From NCBI GenBank assembly GCA_000955795.1, contig JYOB01000002.1, forward strand, positions 109,665-173,664: a DNA stretch of 64,000 nt, read 5' to 3'. Under the pieces are notes generated by a model. The model searched no databases and had not been told where the DNA came from. It saw only the letters and a program-made list of their open reading frames with translations. Below are positions 28,625 to 38,128 of this stretch, in pieces. A program made the position numbers and the translations under genes. Within the stretch, counting starts at the first letter, position 1, and every line of letters starts with the position of its first letter. The DNA comes from Burkholderiaceae bacterium 26 (lineage in GTDB: Bacteria; Pseudomonadota; Gammaproteobacteria; Burkholderiales; Burkholderiaceae).

Positions 28625-28882
28625 TTACTGATCAGCCGGGGTAGCTGACTTGAGTTGCGCTTCCAGCGCGGCCACGCGCGTTTCGAGTTCTTCCAGACGT
28701 GCACGCGTACGCGCCAGCACTTGCGATTGCACGTCGAATTCCTCACGCGTGACCAGATCGAGCTTGGAAAAGCCCTGCGTCATCATTGCGCGGACATTCT
28801 TTTCGATGTCGGCCGCCGGCGAGTTACGCAGCGCTTCGCTCACGCGGTTTTGGAAGTCGGAAAAGAGATCGGTGGGTTTCAT
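28625..28882 (-). CDS. ubiK: ubiquinone biosynthesis accessory factor UbiK
   Basis: An 85-residue protein of the YqiC/UbiK family, which supports the Ubi enzyme complex under aerobic conditions. The core MKPTDLFSDFQNRVSEALRN-SPAADIEKNVRAMM leads into a C-terminal coiled coil (ARTRARLEELETRVAALEAQ). The ATG at 28882 gives the family's usual start; a longer frame to 29041 has no support. It lies upstream of DUF1269 and comM. Confidence 0.92.
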   Translation of the reverse strand: MKPTDLFSDFQNRVSEALRNSPAADIEKNVRAMMTQGFSKLDLVTREEFDVQSQVLARTRARLEELETRVAALEAQLKSATPADQ

Positions 28883-28919
28883 GTTGTTTGCTCCGTGGGT
28901 CGTGCTGTCTGCGCCAAGC

Positions 28920-28933
28920 CGGTGCATGCACCG
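28920..28933. repeat. 14-bp perfect palindrome
   Basis: CGGTGCATGCACCG is fully self-complementary. Its TGCA and GTGCAC elements resemble half-sites of nitrogen regulator NtrC, but it lies over 400 bp from the sigma-54 promoter and 38 bp before ubiK, so either gene could be the target. Confidence 0.35.
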
Positions 28934-29342
28934 CAACTGTGCGAGGAAATTGCTGTGCCGTGGTGCGAAGGCCTGCGTTTGGCGCGTGGTTTCGGTGCTG
29001 CCGGCCGCGATGGTACCGGCTGAGCGCTTCGAACGGCACACCTTGCGTCAAATCTCGCTGCGATGCGGCATTGGCGGCGCCACACAAACGGGGACAGAAC
29101 GACGGGTCGCAGTTTCCGCTCCCGGCCGTGCAGGCCACTGCATAAGGCTGAAATCACTCTATCACATGGTTTTTATCGCGCCATGGCGGTGTAGGCCACC
29201 ATGACTGAAAGCCGCGTCTAGCAACCTTTGGCGGGCAGCGATTGCCGCCCCGCGCGACCCGTCCCCAATTTCTTCCGCTTTCCGCTGCCGCGGCAGCGTG
29301 ACGCTGTAACCGAAGACGCCCTCCAATCCGACGACATCGACA

Positions 29343-29358
29343 TGGCATGACAGTTGCA
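29343..29358 (+). promoter_or_regulatory. sigma-54 promoter of torF-glnK-amtB
   Basis: TGGCAT-GACAG-TTGCA matches the -24/-12 consensus with GG and GC exactly ten bases apart. It lies 59 bp before the torF start codon. glnK-amtB operons are classic NtrC/sigma-54 targets, which supports the call. Confidence 0.85.
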
Positions 29359-29416
29359 GAACTGGAGCGAATTTTTTTCCATCGCCGTTGCGACTTTCTA
29401 AAGGGGGAGAGCCGTT

Positions 29417-30617
<1,201 letters not shown>

Positions 30618-30647
30618 GCCCCAATCCGCCAAGGAAGAGGTCAAAAC

Positions 30648-32195
30648 ATGAAAACCTGGTTCACACGATTCCTGACGGCTGGGGCCGTCGTTGCCGTGCT
30701 CGCGGGCGCCGTGATGTCGGCGCCGGCCGTTGCACAGGACAAGCCGGCGGCTGAAGCATCGGCGCCGGTTGCAGCCGCCGCTGCTTCCGAGCCGGCCGCT
30801 GCTGCACCGGCTGCAGCCCCCGCCGCTGCTGCAGCTCCGGCCGCCGCAGCTGCTGCGCCTGCTGCACCGGCTGCCGCTACACCTGTTCCCAACAAGGGCG
30901 ACACGGCGTGGCTGCTGATCTCCACCGCGTTCGTCATCCTGATGACGCTGCCCGGTCTGGCGCTGTTCTACGGCGGTCTGGTGCGCAAGAAGAACATGCT
31001 GTCCGTGCTGATGCAGTGCATGGGCATCTTCTCGCTCATCATCATCCTGTGGGCCGTCTATGGCTACAGCTTTGCGTTCACCGAGGGCAACGCGTTCTTC
31101 GGCGGGCTGGATCGTCTGTTCCTGAAGGGCCTGACGCCGGATTCTGTGGCCGCCACCTTCAGCAAGGGCGTGGTGGTACCGGAATACGCGTACTTCGCCT
31201 TCCAGGGCGCATTTGCGGCGATTACCTGCGCGCTGATCATCGGCGCCTTCGCCGAACGTGCGAAGTTCTCGGCTGTCCTGCTGTTCGTGGTGTTGTGGTT
31301 CACCTTCAGCTACCTGCCGATCGCCCACATGGTCTGGTTCTGGCCGGGTCCGGACGGCTTTACCGACGCCAAGGCGGCCGAGGTGATGACGGCCAAGTCG
31401 GGCTGGCTGTTCCAGAAGGGTGCGCTGGACTTTGCCGGCGGTACCGTGGTGCACATCAACGCTGCTGTGGCGGGTCTGGTGGGTGCCTTCCTGTTCGGCA
31501 AGCGCATCGGCTTTGGCCGTGAGGCGCTCAAGCCGCATAGCCTGACGCTGACGATGGTTGGTGCTTCGCTGCTGTGGTTCGGCTGGTTCGGCTTCAACGC
31601 CGGTTCGGCCCTGGAAGCCAACGGCAGCGCCGCGCTGGCCTTCGTCAACACGCTGCTGGCAACCGCCGCAGCCGTGCTGTCGTGGAGCTTCGGCGAGTGG
31701 TTTGGCAAGAGCAAGCCGTCGATGCTGGGTGCTGCATCCGGCGCTGTGGCTGGCCTTGTGGCCATCACGCCGGCTGCCGGCTTTGTCGGCCCGATGGGTT
31801 CGATCGCGCTCGGCATCATCGCCGGCCTGCTGTGCCTGTGGGGTGTGAATGGCCTCAAGCGCATGCTGGGCATGGACGACACGCTGGACGTGTTCGGTGT
31901 GCACGGCGTGGGCGGTATCCTCGGCGCGCTGCTGACCGGCGTGTTCGCGGCACCGAGCCTCGGCGGCACCGGCATCTACGACTATGTCGCCAACAAGGTT
32001 GCCGACGATTACTCGATCGGCGGCCAACTGTGGATCCAATTCCAGGGCGTGGCGACCACGGTCATCTGGTCCGCGGTGGTGGCGTTCATCTCGTACAAGA
32101 TCGTCGATGCCATTGTCGGCCTGCGCGTGCCGGAAGAAGAGGAGCGCGAGGGTCTGGACATCACGTCGCACGGCGAAACCGCCTACGAAGACTGA
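30648..32195 (+). CDS. amtB: ammonium transporter
   Basis: A 515-residue inner-membrane ammonium channel. Residues 1-29 are a signal sequence. Residues about 31-82 are a low-complexity Ala/Pro/Glu segment with few other residue types. The eleven-helix core starts at about 85 (DTAWLLISTAFVILMTLPGL). Conserved channel features include GLALFYGGLVRKKN, GGTVVHINAAVAGLVGA with one of the twin His, and DVFGVHGVGGILGALLTG with the other. The Ala-rich insert is unusual and its role is unknown. Controlled with glnK from the sigma-54 promoter at 29343. Confidence 0.95.
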   Translation: MKTWFTRFLTAGAVVAVLAGAVMSAPAVAQDKPAAEASAPVAAAAASEPAAAAPAAAPAAAAAPAAAAAAPAAPAAATPVPNKGDTAWLLISTAFVILMTLPGLALFYGGLVRKKNMLSVLMQCMGIFSLIIILWAVYGYSFAFTEGNAFFGGLDRLFLKGLTPDSVAATFSKGVVVPEYAYFAFQGAFAAITCALIIGAFAERAKFSAVLLFVVLWFTFSYLPIAHMVWFWPGPDGFTDAKAAEVMTAKSGWLFQKGALDFAGGTVVHINAAVAGLVGAFLFGKRIGFGREALKPHSLTLTMVGASLLWFGWFGFNAGSALEANGSAALAFVNTLLATAAAVLSWSFGEWFGKSKPSMLGAASGAVAGLVAITPAAGFVGPMGSIALGIIAGLLCLWGVNGLKRMLGMDDTLDVFGVHGVGGILGALLTGVFAAPSLGGTGIYDYVANKVADDYSIGGQLWIQFQGVATTVIWSAVVAFISYKIVDAIVGLRVPEEEEREGLDITSHGETAYED

Positions 32196-32214
32196 CCATC
32201 TGTCTCATCCTGCA

Positions 32215-32245
32215 AAAGACCCGGCTGCGCGCCGGGTTTTTTGTT
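32215..32245 (+). terminator. terminator after amtB
   Basis: Stem ACCCGGC (32219-32225) with GCCGGGT (32231-32237), 5-nt loop, then six T residues. Confidence 0.9.
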
Positions 32246-32296
32246 ACGCCGCCCCCCGAGCCGGACGTCCTTAAGTCCGATGTAAAAAACCTTCAA

Positions 32297-32325
32297 TTGC
32301 CTCTCGTTATGCGGACGCTTACATT
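32297..32325 (+). promoter_or_regulatory. candidate promoter of a small RNA
   Basis: TTGCCT and TACATT are separated by exactly 17 bp, each matching the sigma-70 consensus at four of six positions. A start near 32332 would give a transcript of about 78 nt ending at the terminator. Confidence 0.4.
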
Positions 32326-32331
32326 GCAGAC

Positions 32332-32409
32332 GTGGTTTCCTCCACCTGCAGAACGCTCCCCGTATCTGTCAGGCTATTCCCCAAGCGCGGCAGCCCCGCG
32401 CTTTTTTTT
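32332..32409 (+). ncRNA. candidate small RNA with C-rich loop
   Basis: The segment runs from the predicted start to a strong intrinsic terminator (stem AAGCGCGG 32383-32390 with CCGCGCTT 32396-32403, 5-nt loop, eight T residues). Near the 5' end GTGG-TTTCCT-CCAC forms a hairpin whose loop plus stem reads TTTCCTCC, complementary to ribosome binding sites. Further unpaired C-rich motifs (CTCCCC, TTCCCC) follow. Such C-rich loops are typical of trans-acting sRNAs. It could instead be a leader attenuator of gshA. Confidence 0.45.
32383..32409 (+). terminator. terminator of candidate sRNA / upstream of gshA
   Basis: 8-bp stem AAGCGCGG/CCGCGCTT, loop CAGCC, followed by eight T residues. It is among the strongest hairpins in the window yet follows no protein-coding gene directly. 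Confidence 0.85.
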
Positions 32410-32522
32410 GTCCGTCTTTTTTGTGTGGCTTGCTGCACTGCCGCACTGCGCCTCTTGCGAATCCCCGCTCCTGACCGCATATCGATAGCCCGCTGTCGTC
32501 TGCAAGCTATTGCCTGTTCCTC

Positions 32523-32528
32523 TACAAT
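32523..32528 (+). promoter_or_regulatory. -10-like box of gshA
   Basis: TACAAT lies 35 bp before the gshA start; the -35 (TGCAAG-like near 32501) is poor. It gives gshA a start site downstream of the sRNA terminator. Confidence 0.4.
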
Positions 32529-32563
32529 CGGAGTGGGCGATAAATAACATCAATAGGAAGGGT

Positions 32564-33859
32564 ATGGTTCCGCACTTGATCACCGCGCTGAACGGGCCGC
32601 TGCTCGAGCTCGAGCAGAAGATTCTTGACGCCACGCCCGCCATCGAACGCTGGTTCCGCCTGGAATGGCAGGAACACACGCCGCCGTTCTACTGTTCCGT
32701 CGATTTGCGCAACGCCGGCTTCAAGCTGGCGCCGGTCGACACGAACCTGTTCCCGGGCGGCTTCAACAACCTCGCGCCCGAGATGCTGCCGCTGGCCGTG
32801 CAGGCCGCCATGGCTGCCATCGAGAAGATCTGCCCGGACGCCAAGAACCTCCTGCTGATCCCCGAGCGCCACACGCGCAACATGTTCTATCTGCAGAACG
32901 TGGCGCGTCTGTCGCAAATCATGCGCCAAGCCGGGCTGAATGTGCGCCTCGGATCGCTTTCGGAGGACATCACCGAGCCGACGCCGATCGACTTGCCTGA
33001 TGGGCAACGCCTGGTGGTCGAGCCGCTCAAGCGCATCGGTACCAAGGGCCGCCGCTTGGGCATGGAAGATTTCGATCCATGCTCGATCCTGCTGAACAAC
33101 GATCTGTCAGCCGGCGTGCCGCCCATCCTCGAAAACATCAACGAACAATATCTGCTGCCGCCGCTCCATGCCGGCTGGTCGCAGCGTCGCAAGACCAACC
33201 ACTTTGCCGCCTACGACGAAGTGGCGAAGAAGTTTGCCAAGCTGATCGACATCGACCCGTGGATGGTCAACCCGTACTTCACCAAATGCAGCGGGCTGGA
33301 CTTCCATGAGCGTGCCGGCGAGGAAGAGCTGGCTCACGCCGTGGAGACGGTGCTCAAGAAAACCGCCAAGAAGTACAAGGAATACGGCGTGACCGAGACC
33401 CCATACGTGGTGGTCAAGGCCGACGCCGGCACCTATGGCATGGGCGTGATGACCGTGCGCGATCCTTCCGAGGTCAAGGGCCTCAACCGGAAGGAGCGCA
33501 ACAAGATGAGCGTGGTCAAGGAGGGCCTGGAGGTCTCCGAGGTGATCGTGCAGGAAGGCGTGCACACCTTCGAGAAGATCAACGAAGCTGTGGCCGAGCC
33601 CGTCGTCTACATGATCGACCGCTATGTGGTGGGTGGTTTCTACCGGGTTCACACGGGCCGTGGCGTGGACGAGAATCTCAATGCGCCGGGCATGCATTTC
33701 GTGCCGTTGCCGTTTGCGTCGAATTCGCTGCCGGACAGCCATGCCAAGCCGGGCGCCGGCGAGCCGAACCGCTTCTATATGTACGGTGTGGTGGCGCGCT
33801 TGGCGCTGCTGGCTGCCTCGCTCGAGCTTGAGAAGACCGACCCTAACCCGCTGATCTGA
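32564..33859 (+). CDS. gshA: glutamate-cysteine ligase (proteobacterial GshA type)
   Basis: A 431-residue ATP-dependent enzyme making gamma-glutamylcysteine, the first step to glutathione. It belongs to the GshA form found in Burkholderiales and Acidithiobacillus rather than the E. coli form: note HTRNMFYLQNVARLSQIMR, KTNHFAAYDEVAKKFAKLID and VVVKADAGTYGMGVMTVRDP. The ATG at 32564 has AGGAAGG upstream, so a start at 32510 is rejected. gshB follows by 31 bp. Confidence 0.93.
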   Translation: MVPHLITALNGPLLELEQKILDATPAIERWFRLEWQEHTPPFYCSVDLRNAGFKLAPVDTNLFPGGFNNLAPEMLPLAVQAAMAAIEKICPDAKNLLLIPERHTRNMFYLQNVARLSQIMRQAGLNVRLGSLSEDITEPTPIDLPDGQRLVVEPLKRIGTKGRRLGMEDFDPCSILLNNDLSAGVPPILENINEQYLLPPLHAGWSQRRKTNHFAAYDEVAKKFAKLIDIDPWMVNPYFTKCSGLDFHERAGEEELAHAVETVLKKTAKKYKEYGVTETPYVVVKADAGTYGMGVMTVRDPSEVKGLNRKERNKMSVVKEGLEVSEVIVQEGVHTFEKINEAVAEPVVYMIDRYVVGGFYRVHTGRGVDENLNAPGMHFVPLPFASNSLPDSHAKPGAGEPNRFYMYGVVARLALLAASLELEKTDPNPLI

Positions 33860-33890
33860 TCGGCTGTACCCCGCTGCAGAAGGAACCGCC

Positions 33891-34862
33891 ATGCGCATCC
33901 TGTTCATCGTCGATCCGCTGTCGACGTTCAAGACTTACAAGGATTCCACCTTTGCGATGATGCGCGAGGCGGCGGCGCGCGGCTATGCCATCTACACGTG
34001 CCTGCAGTCACAGCTCACGCTGGCGAACAACGTGGTCGAAACCGTTGCGACGCCTATTGCCCTGACCGGCGACGAGCACGACTGGTATCGCGCCGGTGAT
34101 GCGCGCCTCCTGCCGCTCACTGGCTTTGACGCGGTGCTGATGCGCAAGGACCCGCCGTTCGACATGGAGTACGTCACCAGCACGTGGCTGCTGGAGATTG
34201 CCGAACGTCAGGGCGCTCGCGTGTTCAATAAGCCGCAGGCGATTCGTGATCATTCGGAGAAGCTCGCCATCGCGCAGTTCCGCGAGTTCACCGTGCCGAC
34301 CGTCGTGTCGCGCGATGCCAAGCGCCTGCGCGAATTCCACGCCGAGCAAGGCGACGTCATCTTCAAGCCGCTCGACGGCATGGGCGGCGCGGGCATCTTC
34401 CGCGTGGGGCCGGATGGCATGAACCTCGGGGCGGTCATCGAATCGCTCACCGACAACGGCGCGCGCACGATCATGGCTCAGCAGTACATTCCTGCGATCC
34501 GTGAGGGCGACAAACGCATTCTCCTGATCGGCGGTTCGCCGGTGCCGCATTCGTTGGCGCGCGTGCCGATGGCCGGCGAAGTCCGCGGCAACTTGGCTGC
34601 GGGTGGCACGGGCAAGGCGCAGCCGCTGTCCGAGCGTGATCAGGTGATTGCGCATGCACTTGCGCCCGTGCTCTGGCAGCGTGGCCTGCTGCTCGTCGGC
34701 CTGGACGTCATTGGGGATTACCTCACCGAGGTCAACGTCACCAGCCCAACGTGCTTCCAGGAAATCACGCAGCAGACGGGCTTCAATGTGGCCGGAATGT
34801 TCATCGATGCACTGGAGCGCGCCGCAGGCAAGAGCAGCGGATTGGCGCGCAAGCCCGCCTGA
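33891..34862 (+). CDS. gshB: glutathione synthetase
   Basis: A 323-residue ATP-grasp enzyme joining glycine to gamma-glutamylcysteine. The N-terminal MRILFIVDPLSTFKTYKDST, the ATP-binding DVIFKPLDGMGGAGIFRV and the late VTSPTCFQEI segments are typical of GshB. Length matches E. coli (316). Preceded by AGAAGGAACC. Together with gshA it completes the pathway; grxC further along uses the product. Confidence 0.96.
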   Translation: MRILFIVDPLSTFKTYKDSTFAMMREAAARGYAIYTCLQSQLTLANNVVETVATPIALTGDEHDWYRAGDARLLPLTGFDAVLMRKDPPFDMEYVTSTWLLEIAERQGARVFNKPQAIRDHSEKLAIAQFREFTVPTVVSRDAKRLREFHAEQGDVIFKPLDGMGGAGIFRVGPDGMNLGAVIESLTDNGARTIMAQQYIPAIREGDKRILLIGGSPVPHSLARVPMAGEVRGNLAAGGTGKAQPLSERDQVIAHALAPVLWQRGLLLVGLDVIGDYLTEVNVTSPTCFQEITQQTGFNVAGMFIDALERAAGKSSGLARKPA

Positions 34863-34981
34863 TATGGCGGCATGGCCCCTCCGCCGAGGGTCCTCCACAA
34901 GGGGGAGGTCCGGTACACGGCCGCTCAATTGCGCCAAATGGCCCTGATACAATCAGCGTTATACCGATTCGCTTTTCGATC

Positions 34982-35437
34982 ATGGCAGGGATTCTGATCA
35001 TCGCTCATGCGCCGCTGGCCAGCGCACTGCGCGACTGCGCTGCACACGTCTATTGCGGTCCGCCCGAAGGGCTGGTCGCAATCGATGTCCTGCCCGATGC
35101 CGAGCCGGCTGCCGTGCTGGCTCAGGCGCGCGACAAGCTCGCCGAACTCGTTGAGGCCAACGGCGCACTGGTGCTGACCGACATCTTCGGGGCCACGCCC
35201 GCCAATATCGCTTCGCGCCTAGCCGATCCGGGCCGCGTGCGCGTGCTGGCCGGCGTGAATCTGCCGATGCTCGTGCGCGCCATCTGCTATCGCTCCGAAA
35301 AACTCGAACAACTTGCCGCCAAGGCTCTGGCCGGCGGCGCGCAAGGCGTACTGCAGGTCGGCTCGACAGCCGTTCAGAACCAGGTTGCCAATCATCCAGA
35401 CAAATATGCTGCAGAGGGATATCACCATCATCAATAA
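34982..35437 (+). CDS. PTS EIIA component, mannose family
   Basis: A 151-residue EIIA-Man-type domain. Phospho-acceptor His9 lies in GILIIAHAPLASAL and the fold continues with LVLTDIFGATPANIA. No EIIB or EIIC gene is nearby, so it probably works as a regulatory phosphate acceptor rather than in sugar uptake. Its 3' end overlaps the HPr gene by 32 bases in another frame. The ATG at 34982 is favoured over longer frames because the domain begins there. Confidence 0.92.
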   Translation: MAGILIIAHAPLASALRDCAAHVYCGPPEGLVAIDVLPDAEPAAVLAQARDKLAELVEANGALVLTDIFGATPANIASRLADPGRVRVLAGVNLPMLVRAICYRSEKLEQLAAKALAGGAQGVLQVGSTAVQNQVANHPDKYAAEGYHHHQ

Positions 35438-35675
35438 GCTCGGGCTGCATGCCCGCGCCTCCGCCAAACTCACGCAGCTCGCCAGCAAGTTCGACAGCCA
35501 GATCAAAATGTCGCGCAACGGCCGCCAGGTCGACGCCAAGAGCATCATGGGCGTGATGATGCTGGCTGCGGGCATCGGTTCCACCGTCACGCTGGAGATC
35601 GACGGCCCCGACGAGCACGACGCCATGGATGGTCTCGTCGCGCTCATCAACGATCGCTTCGGCGAAGGCGAGTAA
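35406..35675 (+). CDS. ptsH: PTS phosphocarrier protein HPr
   Basis: An 89-residue HPr. His15 in NKLGLHARASAK takes phosphate from enzyme I. Ser46 in AKSIMGVMML is the regulatory site used by HPr kinase where present. It starts inside the end of the EIIA gene (32-base overlap), which suggests coupled translation, and is 44 bp before ptsI. Confidence 0.95.
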   Translation: MLQRDITIINKLGLHARASAKLTQLASKFDSQIKMSRNGRQVDAKSIMGVMMLAAGIGSTVTLEIDGPDEHDAMDGLVALINDRFGEGE

Positions 35676-35719
35676 CCCGCCCGCCGCATTCCACTTCAAC
35701 GCCGCTCCGGCCAGCGTCT

Positions 35720-37471
35720 ATGCCTTTTACCCTGCACGGTATTCCGGTCTCGCGCGGCATCTCCATTGGCCGCGCCCACATGCTGGCGCGTGCGGCGCTT
35801 GATGTGTCGCACTACCTCGTCGACGAAGACAAGGTCGACGCCGAGGTCGAGCGCTTGCGCAGTGCCCGCGCCACCGTGCGCACCGAATTGGCAGCACTCA
35901 AGCGCGACCTGCCCACCGATGTGCCCGAAGAGATGGGCGCCTTCCTCGACGTGCACGCGATGATTCTGGATGACGCGTTGCTCTCGCAGGTGCCAGAGAC
36001 GTTGATTCGCCAGCGACGCTACAACGCAGAGTGGGCGCTCACAACGCAACTTGAAGAGCTGATCCGCCAGTTCGGCGAAATCGAAGACGAATACCTGCGC
36101 GAGCGCAAGGCCGACATCGAGCAGGTGGTCGAACGCATTCTGAAGGTGCTGGCGGGCGCGCCCGCGTTGGCGCCCGCGCCGGTGGCGGTCGGTTGCGATC
36201 CGGATGCTGGCATGATCGTCGTGGCGCACGATATTGCGCCGGCCGACATGCTGCAGTTCCGTGGCCAGACCTTCGCTGGCTTCGTGACCGACCTGGGCGG
36301 TCGCACCTCGCACACCGCCATCGTGGCGCGCAGCCTCGACATTCCGGCGGCCGTGGGAGTGCATAACGCGAGCACGCTGATTCGCCAGGACGACATCGTC
36401 GTCATTGATGGCGACAACGGCATCGTCATCGTCGATCCGAGCGCGTCGATCCTCGAGGAATACCGCCACCGCCGCAGCGAAGGCGAATTGCAGAAGAAGC
36501 GTCTCGAACGCCTCCGCCATACGCCCACCGTCACGCTCGACGGTACGCAAATCGATCTGCACGCGAACATCGAAATGCCGGAAGATGCGGCCGCGGCCGT
36601 CAAAGCCGGTGCCGTGGGCGTGGGCCTTTTCCGCTCCGAGTTCCTCTTCATGAACCGTCGCGGCGCGCTGCCCGACGAGGAAGAGCAGTTCCGCGCGTAT
36701 CGCACCGCCGTCGAATCGATGATGGGCCTGCCCGTCACGATCCGCACCATCGACATCGGTGCAGACAAGCCGTTGGACATCCGCGACGACGTGTTCGAGA
36801 CTGCGCCCAATCCGGCGCTGGGTTTACGCGCGATCCGCTGGTCGCTCTCGGAGCCGGCAATGTTCCTGACGCAGTTGCGCGCGCTGTTGCGGGCGTCTGC
36901 GTTTGGGCCCATCAAGATTCTTGTGCCGATGCTCGCGCACGCCCGCGAAATCGACCAGACGCTCGAATTGCTGGCACGCGCCAAGGCTTCGCTCGATGCC
37001 GATGGCGTAGCCTATGACCCGGCCATCAAGGTCGGCGCCATGATTGAGATTCCGGCCGCCGTACTGATCCTGCCGGTGTTCCTGCGTCGCATGGATTTCC
37101 TCTCGATCGGCACGAACGACCTGATCCAGTACACGCTCGCCATTGACCGTGCCGACAACGCGGTCGCCCATCTGTACGACCCGCTGCATCCGGCGGTACT
37201 GCAATTGATCGCGCGCACCATTCGCGAAGCGCATCAGGCGGGCAAGCCGGTTTCGGTGTGCGGTGAGATGGCGGGGGACGCCACCATGACACGCCTGCTG
37301 CTGGGCATGGGCCTGACCGAATTTTCGATGCATCCGTCGCAGTTGCTGAGCGTCAAGCAACAGATCCTGCGCTCGGACCGCCCCCGCCTGATGCGCGAAG
37401 CGGAGCGCCTGCTGCACGCCTGCGAACCGGCCGAAATTGAAGAGGCGCTGAGCGCGCTGGCGCGAGCCTGA
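35720..37471 (+). CDS. ptsI: PTS enzyme I (phosphoenolpyruvate-protein phosphotransferase)
   Basis: A 583-residue enzyme that moves phosphate from PEP to HPr. Phospho-His198 is in GGRTSHTAIVARSLDIPAAVG. The PEP-binding domain has GLFRSEFLFMNR and FLSIGTNDLIQYTLAIDRAD, and the active-site Cys is in VSVCGEMAGD. With EIIA-Man and HPr it forms a complete phosphorelay but without a membrane permease, as in other regulatory PTS loci of betaproteobacteria. Confidence 0.96.
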   Translation: MPFTLHGIPVSRGISIGRAHMLARAALDVSHYLVDEDKVDAEVERLRSARATVRTELAALKRDLPTDVPEEMGAFLDVHAMILDDALLSQVPETLIRQRRYNAEWALTTQLEELIRQFGEIEDEYLRERKADIEQVVERILKVLAGAPALAPAPVAVGCDPDAGMIVVAHDIAPADMLQFRGQTFAGFVTDLGGRTSHTAIVARSLDIPAAVGVHNASTLIRQDDIVVIDGDNGIVIVDPSASILEEYRHRRSEGELQKKRLERLRHTPTVTLDGTQIDLHANIEMPEDAAAAVKAGAVGVGLFRSEFLFMNRRGALPDEEEQFRAYRTAVESMMGLPVTIRTIDIGADKPLDIRDDVFETAPNPALGLRAIRWSLSEPAMFLTQLRALLRASAFGPIKILVPMLAHAREIDQTLELLARAKASLDADGVAYDPAIKVGAMIEIPAAVLILPVFLRRMDFLSIGTNDLIQYTLAIDRADNAVAHLYDPLHPAVLQLIARTIREAHQAGKPVSVCGEMAGDATMTRLLLGMGLTEFSMHPSQLLSVKQQILRSDRPRLMREAERLLHACEPAEIEEALSALARA

Positions 37472-37487
37472 GTCAGGCGTTCGCAAA

Positions 37488-37530
37488 GCGCCGGCTGCAC
37501 TGAGTGTCGTGCCGGCGCATCGTCTTTTTC
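37488..37530 (+). terminator. terminator after ptsI
   Basis: Stem GCGCCGGC (37488-37495) with GCCGGCGC (37511-37518), 15-nt loop, then TTTTT at 37524-37528. Confidence 0.7.
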
Positions 37531-37628
37531 GAGCGAAATTTCTCTGTAAGTGATTGAAATGACACGTTTTTCTCAGGAAAGACGGGTCGCCTGCACCTGC
37601 ATGCCCCTCCGATCAGAATGGGGTCGAA

Positions 37629-37643
37629 CAAGAATTGTTCTCA
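37629..37643. promoter_or_regulatory. putative Fur box upstream of bfd
   Basis: CAAGAAT-T-GTTCTCA; on the other strand TGAGAAC-A-ATTCTTG, similar to the Fur consensus and to the site at 86-100. It lies 61 bp before bfd, a gene that is iron-repressed through Fur in E. coli. Confidence 0.55.
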
Positions 37644-37703
37644 TTTCGATTCTCTGCTATTCTGGTTTCACAGCGCGCGTTCTGAGCGCTGCGGAGGAAC
37701 CCC

Positions 37704-37979
37704 GTGTACGTCTGTATCTGCAACCAAGTGACCGACCGCGAAATCCATGGCGCCGCCCGTCTGGGCGTATCAACGATGGACGAACTCGCTGAAACGCTCG
37801 GCGTGGGTACATGCTGCGGACAATGCCGGGACTGCGCCAAGCAGGTGCTCGCCGAAGCGGTGAGCTGTGTCCCTGTCGATCAGATTTTGGGCCGTGCAAG
37901 CACGCATGCCATAATCGAACGTCGCGACGAGCCCGTCGCCAATGATCAGGCCCTCGTGCCCGGTGCATTGGCTGCCTGA
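37704..37979 (+). CDS. bfd: bacterioferritin-associated ferredoxin
   Basis: A 91-residue [2Fe-2S] protein that reduces the bacterioferritin core and releases iron. Cluster ligands are Cys4, Cys6, Cys38 and Cys41 (MYVCICNQVTDREI and GTCCGQC). The start is GTG at 37704 after GCGGAGGAAC. The C-terminal 25 residues are a less conserved tail. A Fur-like site lies upstream, and bfr follows in the same direction. Confidence 0.95.
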   Translation: MYVCICNQVTDREIHGAARLGVSTMDELAETLGVGTCCGQCRDCAKQVLAEAVSCVPVDQILGRASTHAIIERRDEPVANDQALVPGALAA

Positions 37980-38128
37980 TTTCCCGTCTTTTTTCTGTCG
38001 CCGCGAATTGCCGCCCTGGCGTTGAGCCTCGGTGGCATTTGTTGCTTTCTAGCTAGGCACAGGGCTCGCTTTGAACGGACGCGTGCGTGCGTCCATCACC
38101 GCAGTTGCACTTTGCTGGAGCCCCAAGA

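Larger units (their letters stand above)
28883..29416 (+). promoter_or_regulatory. control region of torF-glnK-amtB and ubiK
   Basis: A 534-bp gap without a credible gene. It contains a sigma-54 promoter (29343-29358), a 14-bp perfect palindrome (28920-28933) and a CATGG-N12-CCATG dyad near 29182-29203. The minus-strand promoter of ubiK should be at its left end. The rest shows nothing I can assign. Confidence 0.55.
32196..32563 (+). other. amtB-gshA intergenic region
   Basis: A 368-bp gap. In order it holds the amtB terminator, a promoter-like pair (32297-32325), an sRNA-sized segment, a second strong terminator (32383-32409), and a separate -10-like TACAAT (32523-32528) for gshA. Two terminators in a row with a promoter between them are not needed by the flanking genes. 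Confidence 0.6.
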
